A stretch of DNA of 64,000 nucleotides from VAZQ01 sp036557665 (GTDB taxonomy: Bacteria > Pseudomonadota > Alphaproteobacteria > Rhizobiales > Xanthobacteraceae), in assembly GCA_036557665.1 (NCBI GenBank), contig DATBHG010000072.1, positions 67,300 through 131,299 on the forward strand, written 5' to 3'. Each line of letters begins with the position of its first letter. The stretch's first letter is position 1. A program made the translations under genes and the position numbers. Below, in pieces: positions 54,847-62,973 of this stretch. The notes below the pieces were generated by a model, which was not told where the DNA came from, ran no database searches, and saw nothing but the letters and a program-made list of their open reading frames with translations.

Positions 54847-56151
54847 TCATTCCGCCGCCTCCCGGACCGGCTCCGGGTCAGGGTTGGCCGTATATTCGTC
54901 GATGCGCCGCTCGATCTCGTGGCGGAAATGACGGATGAGCCCCTGCACCGGCCAGGCCGCTCCGTCGCCGAAGGCGCAGATGGTGTGGCCTTCGATCTGG
55001 GTGGTGACTTCCATCAGCATGTCGATCTCGCGCTTCTGTGCGCGGCCTTCCGCCATGCGGGTGAGTACCCGCCACATCCAGCCCATGCCCTCGCGGCAGG
55101 GCGTGCATTGGCCGCAGCTCTCGTGCTTGTAAAAATACGAGATGCGGGCCATCGCACGGATGATGTCGGTCGATTTGTCCATCACGATCACCGCCGCGGT
55201 GCCTAGCGCGGACTTGTGTTCGCGGCAGCCGTCGAAATCCATCAGCAGATCGTCACATTCATGCGCCGGAATGAGGGGCATCGAGGAGCCCCCGGGAATG
55301 ACCGCGAGCAGGTTGTCCCAGCCCCCACGCACGCCGCCGGCATGCTTGTCCAGGAGCTCGCGTAGCGGAACGCTCATCGCGTCCTCGACGGTGCAGGGCC
55401 TCTGCACGTGGCCGGAAAGGCAGAACAGCTTGGTACCGGTATTGTTCGGCCGGCCGATGCTGGCGAACCAGGCGGCGCCGCGCCGCAAGATATCGGGCAC
55501 GACCGCGATCGATTCCACGTTGTTGACGGTGGTCGGGCAGCCGTAGAGGCCGACATTGGCCGGGAACGGCGGCTTCAGCCGCGGCTCACCCTTCTTGCCT
55601 TCGAGGCTTTCCAGCAGCGCGGTCTCCTCGCCGCAGATATAGGCGCCGGCGCCGTGGTGGATGATCACGTCGAACGGAAAGTCGTGGACGTTGTGCTTGC
55701 CGATGAGACCGGCCGCGTAGGCCTGCTCCACCGCCGCCTCGAGCCGCTCGCGTTCCCGAATGAATTCGCCGCGCACGTAGATGTAGCAAGTATTGGCGCC
55801 CATGGCGAAGCTGGCGAACAGGCAGCCCTCGAGCAGGAGATGCGGGTCGTGCCGCATGATCTCGCGGTCCTTGCAGGTGCCGGGCTCGGATTCGTCGGCG
55901 TTGACCACGAGGTAATGCGGCCGCCCGTCGGTCTGCTTGGGCATGAACGACCATTTCAAGCCGGTCGGAAAGCCGGCGCCGCCGCGGCCACGCAGACCGG
56001 AGGCCTTGACCTCGTTGATGATCCAGTCGCGGCCCTTTTCCAGGATCGCCCTGGTTCCGTCCCAGGCGCCGCGCGCGCGCGCTCCTTCAAGGCCCCAGTC
56101 GTGCAGGCCGTACAGGTTGGTGAAGATGCGATCCTTGTCCTCGAGCATCAC
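54847..56151 (-). CDS. nuoF: NADH-quinone oxidoreductase subunit F
   Basis: 434 residues. NADH and FMN site: GLRGRGGAGFPTGLKWSFMP. The N3 4Fe-4S ligands are in HESCGQCTPCREG with a later cysteine in HTICAFGDGAAWP. It is the entry point for electrons from NADH. It overlaps the nuoE stop by 4 bases. Confidence 0.97.
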   Translation of the reverse strand: MMLEDKDRIFTNLYGLHDWGLEGARARGAWDGTRAILEKGRDWIINEVKASGLRGRGGAGFPTGLKWSFMPKQTDGRPHYLVVNADESEPGTCKDREIMRHDPHLLLEGCLFASFAMGANTCYIYVRGEFIRERERLEAAVEQAYAAGLIGKHNVHDFPFDVIIHHGAGAYICGEETALLESLEGKKGEPRLKPPFPANVGLYGCPTTVNNVESIAVVPDILRRGAAWFASIGRPNNTGTKLFCLSGHVQRPCTVEDAMSVPLRELLDKHAGGVRGGWDNLLAVIPGGSSMPLIPAHECDDLLMDFDGCREHKSALGTAAVIVMDKSTDIIRAMARISYFYKHESCGQCTPCREGMGWMWRVLTRMAEGRAQKREIDMLMEVTTQIEGHTICAFGDGAAWPVQGLIRHFRHEIERRIDEYTANPDPEPVREAAE

Positions 56152-56897
56152 GATTGCCTGCTGGCGGATGAATCGGCGACCGGAGGTTCTGGTGCTGCCG
56201 CCTCGTGTACATTGGCCGCCGCACCAGGCTTCTTTGCGTCAGCGTCGGCAAGCGCCGGCTCCCGCTTGTCCCCGCCGTTGCCGCGCTCATAGAGCTGAGG
56301 GTCAGTGAGCGTGGTCGGACCGCCTTCGGGCGCGGAAAATTTGCGCGCCACCTGCGGTCCCGGCGTGACCGCCTTGCCGGCGGCGAGGTTGTCGAGAATT
56401 TGGCCGAACCGTTCCAAGCTGAGATCTTCGTAATAGTCAAAATTGATCTGGGCCACCGGTGCGTTCACGCAGGCGCCCAGGCACTCGACCTCGATCCACG
56501 ACAACTTGCCGTCGGCGGTGACGTGCAGCGGCTCGCCGATGCGCTCGTGACAGTGCTTGATCAGCTTGTCGGCGCCGCGCAACACGCAGGGCGTAGTGCC
56601 GCAGAGCTGAACGTGGAATTGCCCGACCGGTGCCAAATTGAACATGGTGTAGAAGGTCGCGACTTCGAGCGCGCGTATGTTCGGCATTCCGAGCAGATCG
56701 GCGACGTGCTCGATCGCCTTCTGCGGCAGCCAGCCGCCGGCCTGCTCCTGCGCTCTCCACAAGATCGGCAGGATCGCGGACATCTGCCGCCCTTCCGGGT
56801 ATTTCGCGATCTGGCGCTTGGCCCAATCGAGATTTTCCGCCGTGAAGGCGAAGCTCTTGGGCTGAAGCGCAGCATCGGCGAGGCGGCGAACGGCCAT
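56148..56897 (-). CDS. nuoE: NADH-quinone oxidoreductase subunit E
   Basis: 249 residues from ATG 56897. Thioredoxin-like 2Fe-2S subunit: ligands in LCGTTPCVLRG and VECLGACVNAP. After residue ~175 it has a long Ala/Pro/Lys-rich tail with no structure, longer than in E. coli NuoE; such tails are frequent in Rhizobiales. Confidence 0.96.
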   Translation of the reverse strand: MAVRRLADAALQPKSFAFTAENLDWAKRQIAKYPEGRQMSAILPILWRAQEQAGGWLPQKAIEHVADLLGMPNIRALEVATFYTMFNLAPVGQFHVQLCGTTPCVLRGADKLIKHCHERIGEPLHVTADGKLSWIEVECLGACVNAPVAQINFDYYEDLSLERFGQILDNLAAGKAVTPGPQVARKFSAPEGGPTTLTDPQLYERGNGGDKREPALADADAKKPGAAANVHEAAAPEPPVADSSASRQS

Positions 56898-58087
56898 CAG
56901 CGATCGACCTCCCCGAACACGATGTCGAGCGAGCCGAGGATCGCCGATATGTCCGCGAGCATGTAGCCCTTGCAGAGGAAATCCATGGCCTGGAGGTGCG
57001 CGAAGCCGGGCGCGCGGATCTTGCACTTGTAAGGTTTGTTGCCGCCGTCGGCGGTGAGATAGACGCCGAACTCCCCCTTGGGCGCTTCGACTGCGGCGTA
57101 GACTTCCCCGGCGGGAACGTGGAAGCCCTCGGTATACAGTTTGAAATGATGGATCAGCGCCTCCATCGAGCGCTTCATCTCGGCGCGTCGCGGCGGCACG
57201 ATCTTGTGGTCATCGACGGCGATCGGCCCCTGCCCTTCCGGCGAGCGCAGCTTCTCCACGCATTGCTTCATCAGCCTGATCGACTGACGCATCTCCTCCA
57301 TGCGGATGCAGTAGCGATCATAGTTGTCGCCGTTCCTGCCGATGGGAATGTCGAAATCGAGCTCGGAATAGCACTCATAGGGCTGCGCCTTGCGCAGATC
57401 CCAAGCCGCGCCTGATCCACGCACCATCACGCCGGAAAACCCCCAGGCCCAGGCATCGGCCAGCGAGACCACGCCGATATCGACATTGCGCTGCTTGAAG
57501 ATGCGGTTGTCGGTGAGGAGTTCCTCGAGATCGTCGCAGACCTTGAGGAACGGATCGCAAAACGCCGAGATGTCATCGATCAGCTTGGGAGGCAGATCCT
57601 TGTGCACGCCGCCGACGCGGAAATAGGCGGCATGCAGGCGACTGCCGGAGGCGCGCTCGTAGAAGCCCATGAGCTTCTCGCGCTCTTCGAAGCCCCACAA
57701 TGGTGGCGTGAGCGCGCCGACATCCATTGCCTGCGTCGTCACATTGAGCAGATGCGACAACAGGCGGCCGATCTCGCAGTAGAGTACCCGGATGAACTGT
57801 GCACGCCTGGGCACCGCGAGACCCATCAGTCTCTCCGCGGCGAGGCAAAAGGCGTGCTCTTGGTTCATCGGCGCGACATAATCGAGCCGGTCGAAATAGG
57901 GGATCGCCTGCAGATAAGTCTTGTGCTCGATCAGCTTCTCCGTGCCGCGGTGCAGGAGCCCGATATGGGGATCGATGCGTTCGACCACCTCGCCATCGAG
58001 CTCGAGCACCAGACGCAGCACGCCGTGCGCGGCCGGGTGCTGCGGCCCGAAATTGATGGTGAAATTGCGCAAATCGCTTTCAGCCAT
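56897..58087 (-). CDS. nuoD: NADH-quinone oxidoreductase subunit D
   Basis: 396 residues. The 49-kDa quinone-site subunit. Landmarks: FGPQHPAAHGVLRLVLELDGE, HIGLLHRGTEKLIEHKTY, and the C-terminal DIVFGEVDR. Its TGA overlaps the nuoE ATG by one base. Confidence 0.97.
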   Translation of the reverse strand: MAESDLRNFTINFGPQHPAAHGVLRLVLELDGEVVERIDPHIGLLHRGTEKLIEHKTYLQAIPYFDRLDYVAPMNQEHAFCLAAERLMGLAVPRRAQFIRVLYCEIGRLLSHLLNVTTQAMDVGALTPPLWGFEEREKLMGFYERASGSRLHAAYFRVGGVHKDLPPKLIDDISAFCDPFLKVCDDLEELLTDNRIFKQRNVDIGVVSLADAWAWGFSGVMVRGSGAAWDLRKAQPYECYSELDFDIPIGRNGDNYDRYCIRMEEMRQSIRLMKQCVEKLRSPEGQGPIAVDDHKIVPPRRAEMKRSMEALIHHFKLYTEGFHVPAGEVYAAVEAPKGEFGVYLTADGGNKPYKCKIRAPGFAHLQAMDFLCKGYMLADISAILGSLDIVFGEVDR

Positions 58088-58089
58088 CG

Positions 58090-58254
58090 CTACCTGCTGA
58101 TGGTCACGTGTGTCGTCTTCGCCGCGGCGCGCGGGTCGAACTTTTCCCGGGCCAGGACGTAACGCCGTTGACCGCCCGCGCCGATACCGCCGGCGCGGTC
58201 GAGCACGAGCGTCTTTTTCACCTCAAGCACCCTTCCCGTCCGGCGGCTTTGCAT
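58090..58254 (-). CDS. Possible small ORF between nuoC and nuoD
   Basis: 54 residues from ATG 58254, or 43 from a GTG at about 58221 that has GGAAGG upstream. It overlaps the end of nuoC and stops 2 bases before nuoD. Basic and soluble (LVLDRAGGIGAGGQRRYVLA, then KFDPRAAAKTTHVT). It may simply be a spacer. Confidence 0.3.
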   Translation of the reverse strand: MQSRRTGRVLEVKKTLVLDRAGGIGAGGQRRYVLAREKFDPRAAAKTTHVTISR

Positions 58255-58852
58255 CGTTCGCCTTCTCGTCGCCGGGGAGGTCGTAGCCGGGTCCCTCCCA
58301 GGGAGACAGGAAATCGAAATTGCGAAACTCCTGCGTGAGTCGCACCGGCTCGTACACGACGCGCTTTTGCTGGTCGTCGTAGCGCACCTCGACGAAGCCG
58401 GTGAGCGGGAAGTCCTTGCGCAGGGGATGGCCTTCGAATCCGTAATCGGTGAGCAGACGGCGCATGTCGGGGTGGCCGGTGAAGATGACCCCGTAAAGAT
58501 CGTAGGTCTCACGCTCGAACCAGTTGGCGCCCGGAAACACGTCGATGATGGAGGGCACCGGCGTGGTCTCGTCGGTTTCGATCTTCACGCGCACGCGCAG
58601 GTTCTGCTTGGGCGAGAGCAAGTGATATACGATGTCGAAGCGTCGCTCGCGCCCGGGCCAATCCACCGCGGTGATGTCGATCAAGCTCCAGAACTGACAG
58701 CGATTGTCGTCGCGCAGAAAGCGAACGACCTTCACGATGTCGCGGGCGCTGGCGCCGATCGTCAATTCACCATGCGCGACGCGGTGGCCCGTAACCGAGC
58801 CCGGCAAGGCGCTGGCGATGGTCTCGCCGAATTTGTCGAGGGTTTCGTCCAT
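58223..58852 (-). CDS. nuoC: NADH-quinone oxidoreductase subunit C
   Basis: 209 residues from ATG 58852. The 30-kDa subunit: FWSLIDITAVDWPGRERRFDIVYHLLS and the signature ERETYDLYGVIFTGHPDMRRLLTDYGFEGHPLRKDFP. nuoC and nuoD are separate genes here, unlike the fused form of enterobacteria. Confidence 0.97.
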   Translation of the reverse strand: MDETLDKFGETIASALPGSVTGHRVAHGELTIGASARDIVKVVRFLRDDNRCQFWSLIDITAVDWPGRERRFDIVYHLLSPKQNLRVRVKIETDETTPVPSIIDVFPGANWFERETYDLYGVIFTGHPDMRRLLTDYGFEGHPLRKDFPLTGFVEVRYDDQQKRVVYEPVRLTQEFRNFDFLSPWEGPGYDLPGDEKANDAKPPDGKGA

Positions 58853-58865
58853 GAGGCGGAATCCA

Positions 58866-59444
58866 TCACCGCTCGATCGTTCCGGTACGGCGGATCTTCT
58901 TCTGCAGCAATAACACGCCGTAGAGCAGTGCCTCGGCGGTGGGCGGGCAGCCCGGCACATAGATGTCGACCGGCACGATGCGGTCGCATCCGCGCACCAC
59001 CGAATAGGAGTAATGGTAATAGCCGCCGCCGTTGGCGCACGATCCCATGGAAATGACGTAGCGCGGCTCGGGCATCTGGTCGTAGACCTTGCGCAGGGCC
59101 GGCGCCATCTTGTTGGTCAGCGTGCCGGCCACGATCATCACGTCGGACTGGCGCGGCGACGCGCGCGGCGCGAACCCGAAGCGCTCCGCGTCGTAGCGCG
59201 GCATCGACATCTGCATCATCTCGATCGCGCAGCAGGCCAACCCGAAGGTCATCCACATCAGCGAGCCGGTGCGCGCCCAGGTGATGAGGTCGTCGCTGGC
59301 GGTCACCAGAAAGCCCTTGTCGGTGAGCCGCTCGTTCAGATTGGCAAAAAAGCTGTCCTCCGCCCCGGCAGGCTTGGCACCCGTGCCCGGATCGATGATG
59401 CCCTTGGCCCGCGGCCCGAGGACGGTAGCGCGCTCTAATCCCAT
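58866..59444 (-). CDS. nuoB: NADH-quinone oxidoreductase subunit B
   Basis: 192 residues. Carries cluster N2: ligands in LACCAIEMM, MGSCANGGGYY and VPGCPPTAEALLYG. Its start overlaps nuoA by 10 bases. A ~30-residue N-terminal extension precedes the core. Confidence 0.97.
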   Translation of the reverse strand: MGLERATVLGPRAKGIIDPGTGAKPAGAEDSFFANLNERLTDKGFLVTASDDLITWARTGSLMWMTFGLACCAIEMMQMSMPRYDAERFGFAPRASPRQSDVMIVAGTLTNKMAPALRKVYDQMPEPRYVISMGSCANGGGYYHYSYSVVRGCDRIVPVDIYVPGCPPTAEALLYGVLLLQKKIRRTGTIER

Positions 59445-59800
59445 TCAAGCGCTCCTTTCCGCCACTCATATATGAAGCCGATCGTGAGAACGCCAAGGAA
59501 CACCATCATCGACCAATAGCCGTAGAGGCCGAGATCGCCGAGCGCGATCGCCCATGGAAACAAGAAGCTCATTTCCAGGTCGAAGATGATGAACAGGATG
59601 GCGACGAGGTAGAAGCGCACGTCGAACTTCATGCGCGCATCGTCGAAGGCGTTAAACCCGCACTCGTAGGCGGAGAGCTTCTCCGGATCGGGGGCCTTGT
59701 AGGCCACCAGGAACGGCACCAGCAGGATGACAAGGCCGATGCCGAGCGCCACCGCGATGAAGATCACGAGCGGGAGATAGTCCAGCAATAGCTCGTTCAT
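59435..59800 (-). CDS. nuoA: NADH-quinone oxidoreductase subunit A
   Basis: 121 residues from ATG 59800 (MNELLLDYLPL). Three helices; landmarks KLSAYECGFNAFDDARMKFDVRFYLVAILFIIFDLEMSFLFPWA. First gene of the nuo operon; its promoter should lie between 59801 and about 60000. Confidence 0.96.
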   Translation of the reverse strand: MNELLLDYLPLVIFIAVALGIGLVILLVPFLVAYKAPDPEKLSAYECGFNAFDDARMKFDVRFYLVAILFIIFDLEMSFLFPWAIALGDLGLYGYWSMMVFLGVLTIGFIYEWRKGALEWD

Positions 59801-60098
59801 CGGCGACCTCAACCTGCTGCGCCGGCTCGCACGGAACAACCCGGTCCTCGGCCATGCTGCCAAGCTGCCGTCGGCGCTCGCGAAATCGCCCTCGTCACAG
59901 ATCGGATTCGTTCCAAGGACGTGCTCCCGGGAGCCTTAGCGCAGTGCACAATGGGAGGCAAGCCGGGCTCCGCTGGAGCGCCGTTGCGCCCACGCGCGAT
60001 CAGAGCGGGCGCCTGCGCGCCGCGTTCGGACTCGGTTTGCGCGCTAGCCTCGCATAGAGTTTGCCCCGCTGGTTGGGCGGGAACCCGGAGCAGGCGGC

Positions 60099-60986
60099 AT
60101 GCAACGCAAGGTCATGATCTCGTGCGCAGTCACCGGCTCGGCCGACACTCCGGGGCGTAATCCGGCAGTGCCCGTGACACCCGAGCAGATCGCGCGCTCC
60201 GCGATCGATGCAGCCAAAGCCGGGGCAGCCATCGTCCACATCCACGTCCGCGATCCCAAGACCACGCGGCCGAGCATGGAACTGTCCCTCTATGCGGAGG
60301 TGGTGGACCGCATCCGGGACAGCGGCAGCGACGTCCTCATCAATCTCACCACCGGTCCGGGCGCGCGCTTCGTGCCGGGCAATGAGGATCCGCAAAAACC
60401 CGGACCGGGCACCACCATCAAGCCTCCAGCCGAACGCGTGCGCCACGTGGTCGCGCTCAAGCCCGACATCTGCAGTCTCGATATGGGCAGCATGAACATG
60501 GGCCCGCACGTCTTCGTGAACACGCCGCCGCATCTCGAGGCGATGGCACTCGCGATCCGCGATGCCGGCGTGCTGCCGGAGTTGGAGGTGTTCGAGACGG
60601 GTCATCTCCTGCTCGCCAAGCGGCTGATCGAGACCGGCCACGTCAAGCCGCCCGGCATGTTCCAGATCTGCCTCGGCATCGCGTGGGCGCAGCCCGCCAC
60701 CCCTGAGGCCATGGGCTATATGCGAAGCCTCTTGCCTCCGGAATCGCCGTGGTTCGCGTTCGGCATTTCGCTCCACCAGTTCCCGATGGTGGCCCAGGCG
60801 GTGCTGCTCGGCGGGCATCCGCGCGTCGGGCTGGAGGACAACCTGTACCTGGAAAAGGGCAAGCTCGCGCCCAGCAACGCCGCCTTGGTGGAGAAGGCGG
60901 CCAGGATCGTCGAGATTCTGGGCGACGTGGTCGCCACGCCCGCCGATGCGCGCGCGATGCTCGGGCTGCAGGCCGCCATGCAATGA
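60099..60986 (+). CDS. BKACE-family beta-keto acid cleavage enzyme (DUF849)
   Basis: 295 residues. The family condenses a beta-keto acid with acetyl-CoA and cleaves it, as in Kce of lysine fermentation. Landmarks: ISCAVTGSADTPGRNPAVPVTPEQIA, AAIVHIHVRDP (zinc-ligand His pair), INLTTGPGARF, and PELEVFETGHL. The substrate subgroup is not determined. It is divergent from the nuo operon. Confidence 0.93.
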   Translation: MQRKVMISCAVTGSADTPGRNPAVPVTPEQIARSAIDAAKAGAAIVHIHVRDPKTTRPSMELSLYAEVVDRIRDSGSDVLINLTTGPGARFVPGNEDPQKPGPGTTIKPPAERVRHVVALKPDICSLDMGSMNMGPHVFVNTPPHLEAMALAIRDAGVLPELEVFETGHLLLAKRLIETGHVKPPGMFQICLGIAWAQPATPEAMGYMRSLLPPESPWFAFGISLHQFPMVAQAVLLGGHPRVGLEDNLYLEKGKLAPSNAALVEKAARIVEILGDVVATPADARAMLGLQAAMQ

Positions 60987-61057
60987 CAGCCACGGCGTGC
61001 CGTGTGCGGTCCGCGATCGTGGTCTAGGCAGGGCCGCGCATCAGGCGCTTGCCGCGG

Positions 61058-62719
61058 TCAATCGAACGGCTCGACCTTCACGATCGAGGCGCCGTGATTG
61101 TTGCCGGCCCAGAAGGTGACGGGGCTCGTCGAGTTGTCCACGTACACGCGGCGGATATTGGTGGTCCGCGGCAGCAGGTATTCGACGAATTCGCCGCTCC
61201 TGGGGTCGAGTCGCGACACCCGGTCGCTCAGCATCGAGCCGGTCCAGGCCTCGCCGTTCTTGTCGGTGACCACGTCGTAGGGCTGCGACCACGGCGTCGG
61301 CAGCATCCATTCCTGAATTTTCTCGGTGTTCGGATCGAGCATGCCGATGGCGTTGCCGCCGTATTCCGCAAACCAGAGGCGATTGTGCTCGTCGACCCGG
61401 CCGCGACGCGGACGCGAGTTCGGGATGGAAGAGCGATAGATCGTCAACTTGCCGGTTCTCGCGTCAAGCTTGCCGATATTCGAGGACGAGAAGTCGAGAA
61501 GATAAAGGTTATTGTCGTGGTCGGACGGAATGCCGTACGAGGTGATGGTGCGGTTGGTGCTCGGATCCTTGAATGAACCCAGATTCTCCCACTCGCCGGT
61601 GGCGGGATCGAGCCGCAGAACCTGCGCCCGGTCGGAATTTTTGACCCATACCTTGCCGTCCACGTCGGAACTGGTGGGCGTGAGAAAGGCCTGCTGAGTG
61701 GCGTCGGTCTGCCATTGCTCCGGCACCTTCCAGGTTTGGAATTTCTCGGTCCGCTTGTCGAATTTGGCGATCCCGCCCTGATACATCATGGCAATCCAGA
61801 GATTGCCGGCCTTGTCGGTTTCGAGATCGAGGGTTCCGACCGGGTAATCCGGCTTGAGCACCGGCAGCGGATATTGCCGAACCTCTCCGGACCTCGGATC
61901 GAGCTTGCCGAGGAACTGCTCGCCGAAATGCGTGAACCAGACCATGCCCTCGGCGTCAACGATCGCGTCGTGCGGCTGAATCTGCTTCCGCGGCAGCTCG
62001 TATTCGGTGATGATCACCCGGGTCGCCCGCCCGCGCGGGCGCGGCAAGGTCTTGAGCGGATAGCCCCAGCTTTCGTCCTTGCTGAGATTGACGGCTGCAA
62101 GGTAGTCCGCCATCGCCTTCACGCCCGCGGCCTGGCCGAGGTTGCGGCGCGCCGTGCCGACAAGCCGCTGCGGATGCTGCGGCGTGCTGCCGGGATAGTA
62201 GCCGGTCATGCGCTCGAACACCTGCACGAACTCGTGGGCGTCGTGGGTGGAGCTGACGATGCGGTCGAGGTCGTGGCAACCGATGCAATTGAGGAGCGAT
62301 TTCTTCTGCGCGTCGGTTCCAGGGAAGCTCGCAAGCCATTCGGCGTTGGTGAGCTGCTTGGCCAGGCTTCTCGCCGGCCTCAGCTTCAGGTCGAGGGTGG
62401 TGGGGGCTCCGCTGCCCACGTCGGCCGTGCGCGGCCCGTCAAGGTCGTAGCCGACGGCACGAATGGCCAGCAAATAGTGGCCGGAGGCAAGCTTGGAAGC
62501 GGGAAAGCTGAAGCTGCCGCTGTGATCGCTGACGACCGAGACGGTGACCGTCGAGCCCTCCTGCTTGGCGCTGACGAGCACACCCTCCATGAGCCCTTCG
62601 GCGGCGGAGCTGACTCGGCCGGTCAGCGCCACTGGGGTCTGCGTGTGCGCGGGAGGGACCGGGAGCGCAGCGGCCATTGCGGCACCGGCGAAAGCAAGCA
62701 TGAGCTTGCGCCATCTCAT
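61058..62719 (-). CDS. Secreted carboxypeptidase-regulatory-like domain / CxxCH / Vgb-type beta-propeller protein
   Basis: 553 residues. Signal peptide KLMLAFAGAAMAAALPVPPAHTQ. Residues ~29-115 form a transthyretin-like carboxypeptidase-regulatory domain. A helical part follows with LLNCIGCHD (C145, C148, H149), a c-type haem motif. Residues ~230-553 form a virginiamycin B lyase-like six-bladed propeller with repeats such as GMVWFTHFGEQFLGKLDPRSGE and NRLWFAEYGGNAIGMLDP. Likely a periplasmic haem or sugar/ligand-binding oxidoreductase rather than an antibiotic lyase. Confidence 0.85.
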   Translation of the reverse strand: MRWRKLMLAFAGAAMAAALPVPPAHTQTPVALTGRVSSAAEGLMEGVLVSAKQEGSTVTVSVVSDHSGSFSFPASKLASGHYLLAIRAVGYDLDGPRTADVGSGAPTTLDLKLRPARSLAKQLTNAEWLASFPGTDAQKKSLLNCIGCHDLDRIVSSTHDAHEFVQVFERMTGYYPGSTPQHPQRLVGTARRNLGQAAGVKAMADYLAAVNLSKDESWGYPLKTLPRPRGRATRVIITEYELPRKQIQPHDAIVDAEGMVWFTHFGEQFLGKLDPRSGEVRQYPLPVLKPDYPVGTLDLETDKAGNLWIAMMYQGGIAKFDKRTEKFQTWKVPEQWQTDATQQAFLTPTSSDVDGKVWVKNSDRAQVLRLDPATGEWENLGSFKDPSTNRTITSYGIPSDHDNNLYLLDFSSSNIGKLDARTGKLTIYRSSIPNSRPRRGRVDEHNRLWFAEYGGNAIGMLDPNTEKIQEWMLPTPWSQPYDVVTDKNGEAWTGSMLSDRVSRLDPRSGEFVEYLLPRTTNIRRVYVDNSTSPVTFWAGNNHGASIVKVEPFD

Positions 62720-62973
62720 GTGTCGTCTCCTTGGAGTTTTCCGTCGCCCGTCCGCTTTACATGAACTCCTGGGCGCAAAAGCCTAGACCTGCCTCTACAC
62801 CGCTTCAAGGCACGGCTCCGCGTCGTTTTCGGATAGCGCAGCATGGCGGTTCTCCTTGAGCAAGGAAATCGTCTGCTATGATTTGGTTCGCCCGGTACGG
62901 CAGCCGCGACGGCGCTCCGACCGGGCCAGCTGCCCCGGTTGCCTCCCTGCACGACGACCGCGAAGGTTTGCGC

